Positions 1 through 8,579 are shown, counted from the first letter of the stretch. The stretch: DNA of 64,000 bases from Alangreenwoodia sp964438605 (GCA_964438605.1 CAYTKT010000004.1:20725-84724), one strand, 5' to 3'. Translations and numbers: made by a program. Notes: a model not told the origin generated them from the letters alone.

Positions 1-450
1 GCACCGGATAATAACATGACCCGTTCGATGCTGGCAACGGTTCTATGGAGACTGGAAAACGAATTAACAGTCAGTGGCGGCGATACCTTTGCAGATGTAA
101 ATGGAGACAGTTGGTATTCGAAGGGCGTAGCCTGGGCAGCTGATCAGGGAATCGTAACAGGATACGGTGATAACTGCTTCGGCCCTGCTGATAATGTCAG
201 CCGGGAACAGCTTGCAACGATGTTCTATCGTTACGCAAAAAAGGCAGGCGTTGATACTTCTGTAACAGGCGAACTTGATCAGTTTACTGACGGCAGCAGC
301 GTTTCCGGCTATGCAGCAGATGCGATGAAATGGGCGGTAGGCTGCGGACTTGTCAGCGGCAAGGGCAACGGCATACTCGATCCTTCGGGTGATGCGAGCC
401 GTGCGGAAGTGGCAGCGATCATGCAGCGCATGATTACATTGCTCGTCTGA
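1..450 (+). CDS. SLH-domain surface protein, C-terminal part (5' end outside window)
   Basis: The frame is open from base 1 and stops at 448-450, giving 149 codons of a longer protein. It shows the tail of one S-layer homology module (a PDNNMTR... segment), then two complete ones, each with the usual pattern of a Trp/Phe-rich helix, a GYGDN- or GKGNGILDP-type turn and a Ser/Ala-Arg-Glu/Ala helix (NVSREQLATMFYRYA, DASRAEVAAIMQRM). Such modules bind secondary cell-wall polymers and anchor exported proteins. A C-terminal SLH triplet is a common layout, so the missing part probably carries the signal peptide and functional domain. The nature of that domain cannot be told from this fragment. Confidence 0.9.
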   Translation, partial: APDNNMTRSMLATVLWRLENELTVSGGDTFADVNGDSWYSKGVAWAADQGIVTGYGDNCFGPADNVSREQLATMFYRYAKKAGVDTSVTGELDQFTDGSSVSGYAADAMKWAVGCGLVSGKGNGILDPSGDASRAEVAAIMQRMITLLV

Positions 451-636
451 TGTTTTAGATAACGTTTTCAACGGAAACTTCCCCTGAAGATTTTCAACGA
501 ACCGGACAGACCAGTTGAAATCAGAGAATCTGTTAAAAGCTGTTATCTGAAAAATGGCTTCGGCTGACTTACAGATATAAAATTGATAAGATGAGAAGTC
601 AAATTTGAATAGGGTTTGAATAGAATATATCAAGTG

Positions 637-665
637 CGAGAGACGGGGCAATACCCCGTCTCTCG
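637..665 (+). terminator. Hairpin terminator after the SLH gene
   Basis: A perfect 12-bp GC-rich stem (637-648 with 654-665) closes a 5-nt loop. It is followed by TCATAATAT rather than a clean U-run, so termination may be imperfect or factor-assisted. It is the only obvious stop signal between the SLH gene and the gatC leader. Bases 666-940 hold no gene that I can see. Confidence 0.55.
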
Positions 666-950
666 TCATAATATCAGTGTGGAGGACTGACAGGAAAAAA
701 TCTCGATTCGTGATAGGGAGCCTGCTTCGCGGTCAACTAACCGGCAGAACCGATCGCGATCAGACCTGCCGGACAAAATTTATAGATAATGTAAATTTTG
801 ATGCTGCATTATTTTAAAAAGTAACATAGCCGCTGCGTTTTACGAAACAGGTATTTTTTTGAGATTGCGGTTGCATTAAGCTGCTTTGTGTGATATTTTA
901 GTGAATATTATAGAAAAAACTGAACAGCAGGATCGGTGTTGATCGGGAAA

Positions 951-1420
951 AGTAAGCGGAGATGCACAACGCAGGGAGTGGTTTCGTGACTGAAAAAACC
1001 ATTTGCGCAGCCGTTGAAGGAACACCCGGGAGCCCGCCTTTTGAAAGGCTTACGCAGGACGGCTGATGTAGGAAGTGGTCTGTTTGGCAGGTTGTGTAAG
1101 GAGGCGCGTGTGATGCGCGTTACAGCATCGAGAGCGGATATAAGGCCGAGTGCAAAGGCGCGGCGAGATTGTGACAGGAATGTTGAATCAAAAGCGGGTG
1201 TTAAGGCATCGAGTGATATTGCGCGTCAGTTTTGCCCCGATTAGCGCTGCATTAGCGGTTGTTGAGAATTGAATGAAACTGGTGCCGCAGTGGACAAATA
1301 GAGTTGGCAGAATAGTAAACGGGCGCATTTGGAAAGTCTTATATCAAACACGGGTGGTACCGCGGTTTTTGTTTTAAAATCGTCCCTGTGATTCGGAAAA
1401 GCCGGATTGCAGGGTTTTTT
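951..1420 (+). promoter_or_regulatory. T-box leader of the gatC operon
   Basis: The diagnostic T-box sequence ACGGGTGGTACCGCGG lies at 1350-1365. A terminator hairpin follows directly (1384-1396 pairing with about 1402-1414, then a T-run to 1420), ending just before the gatC ribosome site. An AGTAAGC at 951-957 pairs with GCTTAC at 1048-1053 and is a candidate Stem I base, so the leader is about 470 nt. T-box RNAs read the charging state of a tRNA and antiterminate when it is uncharged. I could not assign the specifier codon; Asn or Asp would fit the genes controlled. The upstream boundary is approximate. The 76-codon frame at 1014-1244 inside the leader is not taken as a gene. Confidence 0.88.
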
Positions 1421-1440
1421 ATTTGCTTTGGAGGGATGAT

Positions 1441-1728
1441 ATGCAGATTACAGATGAACTCATCGAATATATCAGTGATTTGTCGCGTCTTTATCTGAGC
1501 GACGAGGAAAAAGAGAGGGCGAAGAACGATTTATCGGACGTCCTCAATTATACGGAAAAACTTAATGAGTTGGATACAGACGGAATGCCGGAAATGTCGC
1601 ATCCGTTTGACGCGGTCAACAGATTTCGCGAGGATGAAGTGCTCAACAGTGACGACAGGGAAAATCTCTTGTCGAATGCGCCTGAGCGCAAGGGTTCTTA
1701 CTTCAAGGTGTTTAAGACGGTGGAATAA
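1441..1728 (+). CDS. gatC: Asp-tRNA(Asn)/Glu-tRNA(Gln) amidotransferase subunit C
   Basis: A 95-residue GatC, the small subunit that wraps GatA and GatB in the heterotrimer converting Asp-tRNA(Asn) or Glu-tRNA(Gln) to the amide form. The family pattern is clear: ELIEYISDLSRLYLSDEE near the N-terminus and a PFDAVNRFREDEV segment in the second half. The ATG at 1441 is chosen because GGAGGG (1430-1435) precedes it by five bases; an in-frame TTG at 1423 would lie inside the attenuator tail. First gene of the T-box operon, 95 nt upstream of gatA. Confidence 0.95.
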   Translation: MQITDELIEYISDLSRLYLSDEEKERAKNDLSDVLNYTEKLNELDTDGMPEMSHPFDAVNRFREDEVLNSDDRENLLSNAPERKGSYFKVFKTVE

Positions 1729-1823
1729 AAAAGGAGATCGGGCAGGTGTATTAGTGAGGAAAGCATAGCCGGTCCGAAAGACGGATGATAAAATCTGGGA
1801 ATTTATTTTAAGGAGATGGATCA

Positions 1824-3422
1824 TTGGATATTCGTGAATTGAGCGCGCTTCAGCTGGGGCGTGCGATTAAAAAGAAAGAAGTGAGCTGTCGGGAAGCCGT
1901 GTCGGCATATCTGACAGCGATACGGAAAAATGACGGAATTATAAAGTCTTATATTACTGTACTTGATGACGAAACTGGCGTCCGCGGTTCTGAAATGCCG
2001 CCGGACATTTCGGAGCATACGGCCGGAATGCCGGGAACGCTGGAAATTGCATCTGACGGTACGTCAGATGCAGTCGCGCTGAAAGCCGCTTTAACGCAGG
2101 CCGATGAAGTACAGAAGCGCATGGATGACGGCGAGTTTGCAGACAGCCCTCTAGCGGGTGTTCCGGCGGCGGTCAAAGACAATATGTGCATCCGGGGAAT
2201 CCGAACGACAGCGGCGTCGGCGATTCTTGATCATTTCTACCCGCCATATGATGCTTGTGTTGTTGAAAAACTGAAAGCGGCAGGCGGTATCGTTCTCGGA
2301 AAAGTTAATATGGATGAATTTGCCATGGGTGGTTCTACGGAGACTTCAAATTTTGGAATTACGACGAATCCATGGGACGTTACACGTGTTCCGGGCGGGT
2401 CTTCCGGCGGATCGGCTGCTGCAGTGGCGGCCGGTCTGGCACCATATTCCCTGGGGTCCGATACAGGCGGTTCTATCCGCCAGCCGGCTGCTTTCACCGG
2501 ACTTACCGGCATGAAACCGACTTATGGCAGTGTTTCAAGATACGGGCTGCTGGCTTACGCATCGTCTCTTGACCAGATCGGGTCTCTTGCCCATGATGTC
2601 AGAGATGCGGCGGCTGTTCTGGAAATGATTTCAGGTCGTGACCGCAGAGACAGCACTTCCGTTATGAAAACGGCTTTCGATTTTTCAGACTGCTTCGACA
2701 GGGATATAAAAGATTTGAAAATAGGAATTCCTTCCAATTATTATGGCGAAGGTCTTGACGGTGAGATCAGAGACGCCATTTTTACAGCGGCAAAGCAGTT
2801 GGAGGACCAGGGAGCGGCCGTTGAGGAATTCGATATGCCGATTATAGATTACGCGGTACCGGCTTACTATATTATCGCCTGCGCGGAGGCCAGTTCCAAT
2901 CTGTCACGTTATGACGGCATCAAATACGGTCACAGGACGAAAAACGCCGATAATCTAATAGAAACGTATTATAAATCAAGGAGTGAAGGATTTGGAACAG
3001 AAGTAAAGCGTCGTATCATGCTGGGTTCTTTTGTACTGAGTTCCGGTTATTTTGACGCATATTACAAAAAAGCGCTGAAAGTCAGAGGATTGATAAAACG
3101 CACTTTTGACGATGCCTTTGAAAAATACGATATGATTCTTAGCCCTGTCAGTCCGACGGCGGCCTACGAAATCGGTGGTCAGATTGCAGACCCGATTGCC
3201 ATGTATATGGCCGATATTTATACTGTAGCAATCAATCTTGCCGGGCTGCCTGCGATTTCGCTGCCGTGCGGCTTTACGAAGGGCGGTCTGCCGATTGGAA
3301 TGCAGTTTATCGGTAATTCTTTCGATGAGAAAAAGTTGATTCGCATGACTGATGTGTACCAGCAGATTACGGATTTTCATAAAAAACGACCTGAAATTTT
3401 TGCAAAGGGAGGTGATAGATAA
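1824..3422 (+). CDS. gatA: Asp/Glu-tRNA amidotransferase subunit A (amidase)
   Basis: Amidase-signature enzyme that releases ammonia from glutamine for the GatB transamidation site. The Ser-cisSer-Lys triad is visible: Lys118 in AAVKDN, the GGSSGGSAAA loop at 191-200, and Ser217 in GSDTGGSIRQ. The start is TTG at 1824 behind AGGAGAT (1811-1817); the family start sequence follows at once. At 532 residues it is about 45 longer than usual, and the extra length lies at about 50-95, between the N-terminal helices and the first catalytic block. Its stop overlaps the gatB ATG by one base (TAATG), so translation is probably coupled. Confidence 0.96.
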   Translation: MDIRELSALQLGRAIKKKEVSCREAVSAYLTAIRKNDGIIKSYITVLDDETGVRGSEMPPDISEHTAGMPGTLEIASDGTSDAVALKAALTQADEVQKRMDDGEFADSPLAGVPAAVKDNMCIRGIRTTAASAILDHFYPPYDACVVEKLKAAGGIVLGKVNMDEFAMGGSTETSNFGITTNPWDVTRVPGGSSGGSAAAVAAGLAPYSLGSDTGGSIRQPAAFTGLTGMKPTYGSVSRYGLLAYASSLDQIGSLAHDVRDAAAVLEMISGRDRRDSTSVMKTAFDFSDCFDRDIKDLKIGIPSNYYGEGLDGEIRDAIFTAAKQLEDQGAAVEEFDMPIIDYAVPAYYIIACAEASSNLSRYDGIKYGHRTKNADNLIETYYKSRSEGFGTEVKRRIMLGSFVLSSGYFDAYYKKALKVRGLIKRTFDDAFEKYDMILSPVSPTAAYEIGGQIADPIAMYMADIYTVAINLAGLPAISLPCGFTKGGLPIGMQFIGNSFDEKKLIRMTDVYQQITDFHKKRPEIFAKGGDR

Positions 3423-6400
3423 TGGAATATGAAATCGTCATGGGCCTTGAAGTCCACGCTGAGCTTTCTACAAAGACTAAGATTTTCTGCGGCTGTTCGA
3501 CTGAGTTCGGCGGCGAGCCGAATTCACATACCTGTCCTGTCTGTATGGGTATGCCGGGTTCCTTGCCGGTGCTTAATAAGGGTGTCGTCGACCGGGCAAT
3601 CAAAGCCGGGCTGGCTTTCCACAGTGATCTGCAATATACGAATATTTTTGACAGGAAAAATTATTTCTATCCGGACCTTCCGAAGGATTATCAAATCTCA
3701 CAGCTTTATCACCCGATCTGTCTCAATGGCTATATCGAAATCGACAACGCGGCGCCGGGCCAGAATCTCGATGAATACGGCATGGTTCGCGACAACGGAG
3801 CGTATGAAAACGACGGCGCCAACGGCGCGATAAAGACAGCATCCGGTCTTGAACCCGTTGAGCCGGGCAAAAAGCGCATCCGTCTTCATGAGATTCATAT
3901 GGAAGAAGATGCGGGCAAGCTCGTCCATGATGCGGCCGGCACACTGATCGACTACAACCGCTGCGGTGTGCCGCTGATCGAAATCGTGTCCGAGCCTGAT
4001 TTTCGCAGCGCGGATGAGGTTATAGATTATCTGGAAAAACTCAGAGAAATGCTGGTATATATGGATGTTTCCGACTGTAAGATGCAGGAGGGTTCCATGC
4101 GTGCCGATATCAATCTTTCAGTGCGTCCGAAAGGCTCCTCTGAATTTGGAACGCGTACTGAAATGAAAAATATCAACTCGTTGAAAGCGATCCGCCGCGC
4201 TATCGAATTTGAGAGCAAACGGCAGATTGACGTGCTTAAATCCGGCGGCGTCATTCACCAGGAAACGCGGCGCTGGGATGACGAGAAGGGCGAAACGTAT
4301 GCTATGCGTTCCAAGGAAAATGCACAGGATTACAGGTATTTTCCTGATCCGGATCTTATTCCTGTCCGTCTGACGGAGGAATGGGTGCAGGAGATGAGAG
4401 ATGCCATGCCGGAACTGCCGCAGGCAAAGCGCGAACGCTATGTCAGCCAGTTGAAACTGCCGGTTGATACGGCGAGAGTTTTGACGTCCGACAGAGCTCT
4501 CGCATCGTTATTTGACGATGCGTATGCTGCTTGCGGAAAGGCGCGGGAGACGGCCAATACGATTGCAACAGACATCGTTGCACTGATTAAGGAAGCCGGA
4601 ATTGAGGCGTCCGAATTGAAGATGGACGCGAAGAAGCTGGCGGATATTATTACGCTGGTGGCTGATGAAAAAGTAAACCGCAGCGTCGGCAAGGAGCTCG
4701 TTGCAAAATTATTTAAAGAAGATTTTGATCCTGTAAAATATGTCGAGGAAAACGATCTGATGATCGTGGAAGATACGGAACTGATAACATCTGTTATCGA
4801 CAGCGTTATTGCGGAATTTCCGCAGTCTGTGACCGATTATAAGGCGGGCAGGGAAAAGGCCTTTGGATTTATGGTGGGTCAGACGATGCGTCGGCTCAAA
4901 GGCAAAGGAAGTCCGCGGACGGTGAACGGGCTGCTGCGCGAAAAGCTGGACGGTGTGAAGTTTGACGCCGAGGCTGTAAAAGCACAGGAGCAGGCAGCAA
5001 AAGCAGCCAAAATGCAGGAGCAGGAGAAAAAGGCAGCGCAGACCCGGCAGCAGAAGGAAGCTGCAAAAGCAGATAGAGAAGGCATGAAATTGCGTGAGGC
5101 ACGACCGGAACAGTTGACGGCGGCGGAAAAAGCACTGCGGAGGGCACAGGCCAGAAATGCGAAGAACGCAGGACAGATGGGCGCAGCTCCGGACGCGTCG
5201 GAAACAACGGGTGTGATAGGTGAGACGGGTACGGCAGGCGTGGCGAATGCCGCAGATACGACAGTTTTACAGAGGACGGGCGTCACAGAAGGCGGCGACA
5301 TGAGAGTTGCTTTCCGTCCGAACCGTTACCGCACACACAACTGCGGTGAACTCAGAGAATCACATATCGGTCAGGACGTTCGTGTTTCCGGCTGGATCAG
5401 TACCGTTAGAAATCATGGCGGCATTGTCTTTGTAGATTTGACAGACTATTACGGTGTTACACAGATCGTCGTAACAGACGAACAGATCAAGGGCTTGAGC
5501 AAAGAAACTGTTATTCTCGTTCACGGCAAGGTTCTTAAGCGTGATGAAGAAACGATCAATCCGAATATCGCTACTGGTCTTGTGGAAGTCAAAGCAGAAA
5601 AGATCGAGGTACTGGGCGCGTCGCTCAACAGTCTGCCTTTTGAAATCGAACGTTCAAAAGAAACTCGTGAGGATGTCCGTCTGACTTACCGCTATCTTGA
5701 CTTGAGAAATCCAAAAGTCAGAAATAATATGGTGTTCCGCTCCGAAATTATAAAATATCTCAGACATAAAATGGAAGATTTGGGATTCCTCGAAATCCAA
5801 ACGCCAATTCTGGCGGCTTCCTCTCCGGAAGGCGCCAGAGATTATCTGGTTCCGAGCCGGAAACACAAAGGCTGCTTTTATGCTCTGCCTCAGGCGCCGC
5901 AGCAGTTCAAGCAGCTGCTGATGACGTCAGGATTCGACAGGTACTTCCAGATTGCTCCGTGTTTCCGTGATGAAGACGCGCGCCTTGATCGTTCGCCGGG
6001 TGAATTTTATCAGCTTGACTTTGAAATGGCTTTCGCGACGCAGGAAGACGTGTTTGCCGTGGCTGAAAAAGTCATGTACGATACGTTTACCCAGTTCTCA
6101 GATTTGCCCGTTTCAAAACCGCCGTTCCGCAGGATTCCATTTAAAGAAGCGATGCTCAAATACGGGACCGATAAGCCTGATTTGAGAAATCCGCTGGTTA
6201 TTATCGACCTCAGCGACTTTTTTGCAGATGTGGAATTTCCCGCCTTCCGGGGAAAAATCGTCCGGGCCATTCGTGTTCCGAACGCCGCAAAACAGTCAAA
6301 ATCCTGGTTCCGCGATATGGAAAAATTCGCGTTGAGCATAGGGATGAAAGGCCTTGGCTATATATCGGTAAAAGACGATATGACTTATAAGGGCCCGATT

Positions 6401-7054
6401 GACAAGTTCATGACGGATGAGCAGAAAGCTGAAATAGCACGTCTGGCGCAGCTTGAACCTCAGGACGTTCTTTACTTCATCAGCGACGAGCCTGATGTGG
6501 TGGCAAAATATGCTGGTCAGATCAGAACAGAAGTCGCGAAGCGGCTCGATCTGATTGACAAAGACAGATTTGAATTCTGCTATATCGTCGATTTTCCTAT
6601 GTTTGAAATCAACGAGGAAACGGGTAAGATTGACTTTACCCACAATCCTTTCTCTATGCCGCAGGGTGAGATGGAAGCGCTGGAAACAATGGATCCGCTG
6701 GAAATCAATGCATATCAGTATGATATTGTCTGCAACGGCTATGAATTGTCTTCGGGTGCGGTGCGCAACCACAGGACTGATGTCATGCTGAAAGCGTTTG
6801 AAATTGCGGGCTATGATGAGGATGTCGTAAAGCAGAAATTCGGAGCGCTCTATCATGCGTTCCAGTACGGCGCGCCGCCTCATGCTGGAATGGCGCCGGG
6901 TGTTGACCGTATCGTTATGCTGCTGACGGGCGAGGAAAATATTCGTGAGGTCATCCCGTTCCCGCTCAATTCCAATGCACAGGATTTGATGTTCGGTTCG
7001 CCAGGCGAAGTTACGGAGCTTCAATTGCGGGAAGCGCATATTAAAATCAGGTAA
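3422..7054 (+). CDS. gatB-aspS: GatB-AspRS fusion: amidotransferase subunit B joined to aspartyl-tRNA synthetase
   Basis: One uninterrupted 1210-codon frame. Residues 1 to about 515 are GatB: MGLEVHAEL start, FYPDLPKDYQISQ, HMEEDAGKLVHD, and the C-terminal YqeY-like domain ending near GLLREKL. About 516-626 is a linker, first Ala/Gln/Lys/Glu-rich and probably helical, then Gly/Ala/Thr-rich. Residues 627-1210 are a complete bacterial-type AspRS: anticodon-binding OB fold, class II motif 2 (CFRDEDARLDRSPGEF), GAD insertion (KYGTDKPDLRNP), and motif 3 (GMAPGVDRIVML). The SPGEFYQLDFEM and YGAPPHAGMAPGVDR wording resembles AspRS of alpha-proteobacterial type, hinting at transfer. GatB itself has a ~40-residue insert at about 109-150. 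The ATG of residue 627 (5300) has a weak GAAGG at 5288-5292, so a separate AspRS product from an internal start is possible. A sequencing error that removed a stop cannot be excluded, but both domains are complete and in frame. Confidence 0.93.
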   Translation: MEYEIVMGLEVHAELSTKTKIFCGCSTEFGGEPNSHTCPVCMGMPGSLPVLNKGVVDRAIKAGLAFHSDLQYTNIFDRKNYFYPDLPKDYQISQLYHPICLNGYIEIDNAAPGQNLDEYGMVRDNGAYENDGANGAIKTASGLEPVEPGKKRIRLHEIHMEEDAGKLVHDAAGTLIDYNRCGVPLIEIVSEPDFRSADEVIDYLEKLREMLVYMDVSDCKMQEGSMRADINLSVRPKGSSEFGTRTEMKNINSLKAIRRAIEFESKRQIDVLKSGGVIHQETRRWDDEKGETYAMRSKENAQDYRYFPDPDLIPVRLTEEWVQEMRDAMPELPQAKRERYVSQLKLPVDTARVLTSDRALASLFDDAYAACGKARETANTIATDIVALIKEAGIEASELKMDAKKLADIITLVADEKVNRSVGKELVAKLFKEDFDPVKYVEENDLMIVEDTELITSVIDSVIAEFPQSVTDYKAGREKAFGFMVGQTMRRLKGKGSPRTVNGLLREKLDGVKFDAEAVKAQEQAAKAAKMQEQEKKAAQTRQQKEAAKADREGMKLREARPEQLTAAEKALRRAQARNAKNAGQMGAAPDASETTGVIGETGTAGVANAADTTVLQRTGVTEGGDMRVAFRPNRYRTHNCGELRESHIGQDVRVSGWISTVRNHGGIVFVDLTDYYGVTQIVVTDEQIKGLSKETVILVHGKVLKRDEETINPNIATGLVEVKAEKIEVLGASLNSLPFEIERSKETREDVRLTYRYLDLRNPKVRNNMVFRSEIIKYLRHKMEDLGFLEIQTPILAASSPEGARDYLVPSRKHKGCFYALPQAPQQFKQLLMTSGFDRYFQIAPCFRDEDARLDRSPGEFYQLDFEMAFATQEDVFAVAEKVMYDTFTQFSDLPVSKPPFRRIPFKEAMLKYGTDKPDLRNPLVIIDLSDFFADVEFPAFRGKIVRAIRVPNAAKQSKSWFRDMEKFALSIGMKGLGYISVKDDMTYKGPIDKFMTDEQKAEIARLAQLEPQDVLYFISDEPDVVAKYAGQIRTEVAKRLDLIDKDRFEFCYIVDFPMFEINEETGKIDFTHNPFSMPQGEMEALETMDPLEINAYQYDIVCNGYELSSGAVRNHRTDVMLKAFEIAGYDEDVVKQKFGALYHAFQYGAPPHAGMAPGVDRIVMLLTGEENIREVIPFPLNSNAQDLMFGSPGEVTELQLREAHIKIR

Positions 7055-7083
7055 ATTAAAAAATATAGCCTTTTTTACGTTTT

Positions 7084-7120
7084 CGGGCAAACGAAATTTC
7101 GTGAAAATTCCGTTTGCCCG
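7084..7120 (+). terminator. Inverted repeat after gatB-aspS, possible terminator
   Basis: A perfect 10-bp repeat (CGGGCAAACG at 7084-7093, CGTTTGCCCG at 7111-7120) with a 17-nt AT-rich loop sits 30 nt after the stop. It lacks a U-run downstream, so it may be a weak terminator or a 3' stabilising hairpin. Confidence 0.45.
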
Positions 7121-7174
7121 TTGTGAAAAACAGGAAAAATTCTGGGGAATTCCGGAATTTTGCGGAAATTTCAC

Positions 7175-7203
7175 TTGCAAATCATGAAAAGCGCTGTTAT
7201 AAT
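7175..7203 (+). promoter_or_regulatory. Sigma-A-type promoter of rpsF operon
   Basis: TTGCAA at 7175-7180, a 17-base spacer, and TATAAT at 7198-7203 preceded by TGT (extended -10). Transcription would start near 7210, giving a leader of about 70 nt before rpsF. Confidence 0.75.
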
Positions 7204-7238
7204 ATCTAAGCTATTGTGTTGAATAGTAAAATATCCTT

Positions 7239-7260
7239 GCCTCGGAAGACGAGGCCGGAA
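7239..7260 (+). promoter_or_regulatory. Leader hairpin of rpsF, possible S6:S18 control element
   Basis: A 6-bp hairpin (GCCTCG at 7239-7244 with CGAGGC at 7250-7255) followed by CGGAAAGTCC lies directly before the ribosome site. Many Firmicutes regulate rpsF-ssb-rpsR by an S6:S18-binding hairpin with a CCG feature in the leader. The CCG at 7255-7257 and the position fit, but the match to the known motif is only a suggestion. Confidence 0.35.
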
Positions 7261-7281
7261 AGTCCATAAGGAGGTGACAAG

Positions 7282-7572
7282 ATGATAAATTACGAAGTAA
7301 TGTTCATCCTGGAGGCTGATTTAGAGGAAGACGTTAAGAACGCTGCGGTTCAAATGGTCAAAGACATCATTACCGCGGGCGGCGGCGAAATCACTAAAGA
7401 AGACATCTGGGGAACGAGAAAGCTCGCGTATCCGATCCAGAAGAAGAACGAAGGATATTATGTAGTAGTAGAATTCCAGGCGGGTCCTGATCTCCCGAAG
7501 GAACTGGACAGAAGATTGAAGATTTCTGACGCCTGCATCAGACACATCATCATAAACAAAGACGAAAAATAG
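7282..7572 (+). CDS. rpsF: 30S ribosomal protein S6
   Basis: 96-residue S6: NYEVMFIL start, GGGEITKEDIWGTRKLAYPIQKK core and a conserved C-terminus (RLKISDACIRHIIIN). It binds S18 in the central domain of 16S rRNA. A near-perfect AAGGAGGTGA at 7268-7277 precedes the ATG. First gene of rpsF-ssb-rpsR. Confidence 0.97.
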   Translation: MINYEVMFILEADLEEDVKNAAVQMVKDIITAGGGEITKEDIWGTRKLAYPIQKKNEGYYVVVEFQAGPDLPKELDRRLKISDACIRHIIINKDEK

Positions 7573-7625
7573 TTTTCTGAACTCACAGTGAAAACCTTCT
7601 TCGTCTGGATGAGAAGGAGTTTAAC

Positions 7626-8156
7626 ATGAACGTAGTCGTATTAATTGGCAGATTGACAAGAGATCCGGAACTCAGATACACGAATTCGCAGATGCCTGTT
7701 TGTTCGGCGACGCTGGCGGTAGACCGCCCTGTAGCCAGAAGTCAGGGAAATGAAAAGCAAACGGACTTTATAAGAATCACGCTGTTTGGAAAGCAGGCTG
7801 AAATATTTTCAAGGTATCTGACGAAAGGTCGCCAGGTTGCGGTGGAAGGCCGAATTCAGACGGGTTCGTACCAAAATCAGAAAGGTGACACTGTGTATAC
7901 GACAGATGTTTACGTAAATAGATTTGATTTTATCGGCAACAGGAACGATTCTCAGACAGGCGGCAGTAATTATGGCGCCGGAAGTTATAGCGGAGATGTT
8001 CCGGGTGGAAACGGCGGCAATAGTTATGATAACTCTGTCAACCAACAACAGGAAACAGGCGTGGGCGGCGCGTCGGCGCAAACCCAGCAGGCTCAACAGT
8101 CCCCTGGAATTCCGGAAGGTTTTGAGGCCATTGACGACGACGATATTCCATTCTAA
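7626..8156 (+). CDS. ssb: Single-stranded DNA-binding protein
   Basis: 176-residue SSB. The N-terminal OB fold (about 1-110) shows MNVVVLIGRLTRDPELRYT, DFIRITLFGKQAEIFSRYLTK and VEGRIQTGSYQN. The C-terminal half is a Gly/Asn/Gln/Ser-rich disordered linker ending in the acidic tip DDDDIPF, which recruits replication and repair enzymes. It lies between rpsF and rpsR, the standard Firmicute arrangement, and is co-transcribed with both. Confidence 0.97.
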   Translation: MNVVVLIGRLTRDPELRYTNSQMPVCSATLAVDRPVARSQGNEKQTDFIRITLFGKQAEIFSRYLTKGRQVAVEGRIQTGSYQNQKGDTVYTTDVYVNRFDFIGNRNDSQTGGSNYGAGSYSGDVPGGNGGNSYDNSVNQQQETGVGGASAQTQQAQQSPGIPEGFEAIDDDDIPF

Positions 8157-8174
8157 AGAGAGGAGACGTGCGCT

Positions 8175-8417
8175 ATGGAAAAGAGAAGAGGCGGCATGAG
8201 AAGGAAAAAGGTTTGCCAGTTCTGTATGCAGAAGAAGCAGAACGGTGCAGCAAATATTGATTATAAAGATGTCGACACACTCAAAAAATATGTGACGGAG
8301 AGAGGAAAGATCCTCCCTAAAAGAATCACAGGGACTTGTGCCATTCATCAAAGAGAAGTCACAAAGGCGATCAAGAGAGCAAGAACGGTCGCTCTGCTCC
8401 CTTACACTCAGGACTGA
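8175..8417 (+). CDS. rpsR: 30S ribosomal protein S18
   Basis: 80-residue S18 with a basic N-terminus and the KVCQFCMQKK segment keeping two cysteines, then the conserved DVDTLKKYVTERGKILPKRITGTC core. Partner of S6. It begins 18 nt after ssb and is the last gene of the operon; a hairpin terminator follows at 8455. Confidence 0.97.
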   Translation: MEKRRGGMRRKKVCQFCMQKKQNGAANIDYKDVDTLKKYVTERGKILPKRITGTCAIHQREVTKAIKRARTVALLPYTQD

Positions 8418-8454
8418 TCCTGTAAAAACTTTGATTTAAAAACATGAAAGAAAA

Positions 8455-8485
8455 GACAGGAAAACGCACGACGCGTTTTCCTGTC
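8455..8485 (+). terminator. Terminator of rpsF-ssb-rpsR
   Basis: A perfect 13-bp stem (8455-8467 with 8473-8485) with a 5-nt loop and an A-rich 5' flank, followed by AGTGTTTCG. It lies 38 nt past the rpsR stop. Confidence 0.7.
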
Positions 8486-8579
8486 AGTGTTTCGTATAAG
8501 TTCTGCTGCAAACGACAAGTGCCGGAAAATGAGAAACGTTGCATTTTTCATTTCCCCGCAGATGTTTTAAGCGAAATTC

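Noticed and set aside
1014..1244. A 76-codon frame upstream of gatC
   Set aside because: It lies entirely inside the T-box leader, has no ribosome site and reads as basic low-information sequence.
6296..7180. A 294-codon minus-strand frame opposite the AspRS domain
   Set aside because: It is antisense to conserved class II synthetase motifs and is explained by codon bias of the real gene.
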